In this document: one piece after another, positions 4,279-5,200 of the stretch
How positions within the stretch are numbered: the first letter of the stretch is position 1
Layout: each line of letters begins with the position of its first letter
DNA from: Pseudomonadota bacterium
GTDB lineage: Bacteria > Pseudomonadota > Alphaproteobacteria > Rhizobiales > Beijerinckiaceae
Length of the DNA: 5,200 nt
Assembly (NCBI GenBank): GCA_023452965.1
Contig: JAEXUU010000452.1
Coordinates: forward strand, 1-5,200
Direction of reading: 5' to 3'
The notes under the pieces: model-generated
Databases searched by the model: none
Told to the model about the DNA's origin: nothing
The model's input: only the letters and a program-made list of their open reading frames with translations
Made by a program: the position numbers and the translations under genes

Positions 4279-5200
4279 TCAGGGCTGGCGCAGCTTGCTG
4301 ACCAGGGTTCCGGCGCGGATCAGCGCCGGCTCGAAGCGCTTGGCCTCGGCGGCGAGCCCGAGGCCGCGCAGGGTCTCGATCGCCCCCATCAGCTCGGCTG
4401 TGGCGGTTTCGGCCATCTGGCGCTCGCTGAGCTGCTCGGCGAGCCGGAGCCGGGCATCGGCGCGGTTGCCGGCGCTCTCGGCCCAGAGCGCGGGCACGAT
4501 CTCGCGGCGCCGTTCCAGCAGGGCGGCGTCGAAGGCGGCGATCGCCTCTTCCAGCACCACCGGCTCGCGGTAATAGGCGGCAAGGCCACAAAGGGCGGCG
4601 CCGATCCGGTCCTGCACCTCGGCCCATTCGAGCGGCCGGCTGGTCTGCTGCCAGTCGTCGAGCACGCGCTTGAAGGCGTTGATCGCGGATTCGAGCGCGG
4701 CCGCGCCGCTGGCCCGCAGGCCGAGCGCGACATAGGCTCGGCCGAGTTCGAAGTTCAGCCGCGTCCACTCCGCCGGCATGGCGCTGCGCTCCATCGCCGA
4801 GAGCGAGGCGCGCAAGGCGGTGATGCCTTCCTCCAGCAGCGCGGCATCGTCCTCGGCCTCGCCGAGCGAAGTCAGGGCTTCGCCGAAGCGGCTCTGGATC
4901 GCGGCCCAGAGCGCCGGTGCCTGCTTCGGGGTGAGGTCGTCGAGGACGGTGCGATAGATCTCGATCGCCTGGCGGGTCAGCCGCCGGTCGCCCTGCTGGC
5001 GCGCCAGCCCGTTGATCGCCCGGGCCAGGCGTTGCTGGGTCGCGGCCCAGGGCACGGTCTGATCGAAATTGTCGAGCTTGCTCAGCATCGTCCGGAAATG
5101 TGCGATCGAGGCCTCGAAGCCGGCCTTGTCGCGGAAATCGGCGCCGATCCGGGCGAGCGCGTCGCCCTGGAGCCAGGCATAGACACGAGCCTGGTCCGGA
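4279..5200 (-). CDS. Tetratricopeptide-like repeat protein (partial, N-terminus off the right edge)
   Basis: The frame stays open to the right edge, so the first ATG seen at 5088 is probably internal; about 306 C-terminal residues are visible. They consist of helix-pair repeats with the pattern P-x-x-W-A-x-x-Q-x-x-x-G-x-A-L-x-x-L-G, then an acidic/Ala-rich turn, then LEEAI-x-A-F-x-x-x-L. Successive tryptophans lie exactly 47 residues apart four times over. The same helix-pair plan, often with NLGNALATLGER-like text, is familiar from alphaproteobacterial TPR proteins thought to act as protein-interaction scaffolds. No catalytic motif, signal peptide or membrane segment is visible, though the N-terminus, which may hold an effector domain, is missing. 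It converges on the aminotransferase with six bases between stop codons. Specific function unknown. Confidence 0.8.
   Translation of the reverse strand, partial: PDQARVYAWLQGDALARIGADFRDKAGFEASIAHFRTMLSKLDNFDQTVPWAATQQRLARAINGLARQQGDRRLTRQAIEIYRTVLDDLTPKQAPALWAAIQSRFGEALTSLGEAEDDAALLEEGITALRASLSAMERSAMPAEWTRLNFELGRAYVALGLRASGAAALESAINAFKRVLDDWQQTSRPLEWAEVQDRIGAALCGLAAYYREPVVLEEAIAAFDAALLERRREIVPALWAESAGNRADARLRLAEQLSERQMAETATAELMGAIETLRGLGLAAEAKRFEPALIRAGTLVSKLRQP
4495..5058 (-). repeat. Four consecutive 141-bp (47-codon) degenerate coding repeats
   Basis: On the minus strand the units are 5058-4918, 4917-4777, 4776-4636 and 4635-4495. They begin TVPW, PALW, PAEW and PLEW, and none has an insertion or deletion relative to the others. 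A partial unit starting PALW follows from 4494 to the end of the gene, and a shorter related unit of 42 residues precedes at the right edge. The units are diverged at amino-acid level, so this is an old protein repeat rather than a recent DNA duplication. Confidence 0.7.

Noticed and set aside
4157..4768. Alternative minus and plus frames inside the TPR gene (4157-4768, 4169-4573, 4389-4733)
   Set aside because: Arg/Pro/Ala-rich shadows of the repeat-coding frame, whose regular 47-residue structure identifies it as the real one.

Overview
The window is very GC-rich, with strong G/C preference at third codon positions. Its protein families look like a free-living alphaproteobacterium, probably Hyphomicrobiales (Bosea- or rhizobia-like). 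That placement is inferred from protein style and composition; no rRNA or other marker is present.

Layout, left to right. Positions 1-427 (minus) hold the N-terminal membrane part of a CapD/WbpM/FlaA1-type polysaccharide biosynthesis protein, cut by the left edge. Positions 512-1108 (minus) encode a TetR/AcrR-family repressor. Positions 1244-2734 (minus) encode a complete cobyric acid synthase (CobQ), the glutamine amidotransferase of late cobalamin synthesis. A 389-base gene-free stretch (2735-3123) separates cobQ from a divergent, plus-strand PLP-dependent aminotransferase of the YbdL/kynurenine-aminotransferase type (3124-4272). Six bases beyond its stop, converging on it, ends a minus-strand protein (4279 to the right edge, incomplete) built of regular 47-residue TPR-like repeats.

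The five genes do not form a recognisable pathway. The three minus-strand genes on the left are separated by 84 and 135 bases, and each has its own candidate sigma70-like promoter with an inverted repeat over or beside a core element. The tetR upstream region is crowded with GTCA/TGAC half-sites, including a palindrome over the putative -10. Similar half-sites recur at the candidate cobQ promoter, so the TetR protein could regulate both itself and cobQ. That is a hypothesis only.

I see no tRNA, rRNA, CRISPR array, insertion sequence, attachment site or cobalamin riboswitch, and nothing that I can defend as a new biological system. The most useful leads are the operator-like cluster upstream of tetR, the near-leaderless promoter of the capD-like gene, the start-site ambiguity and leader hairpin of the aminotransferase, and the exact 47-residue repeat protein at the right edge.
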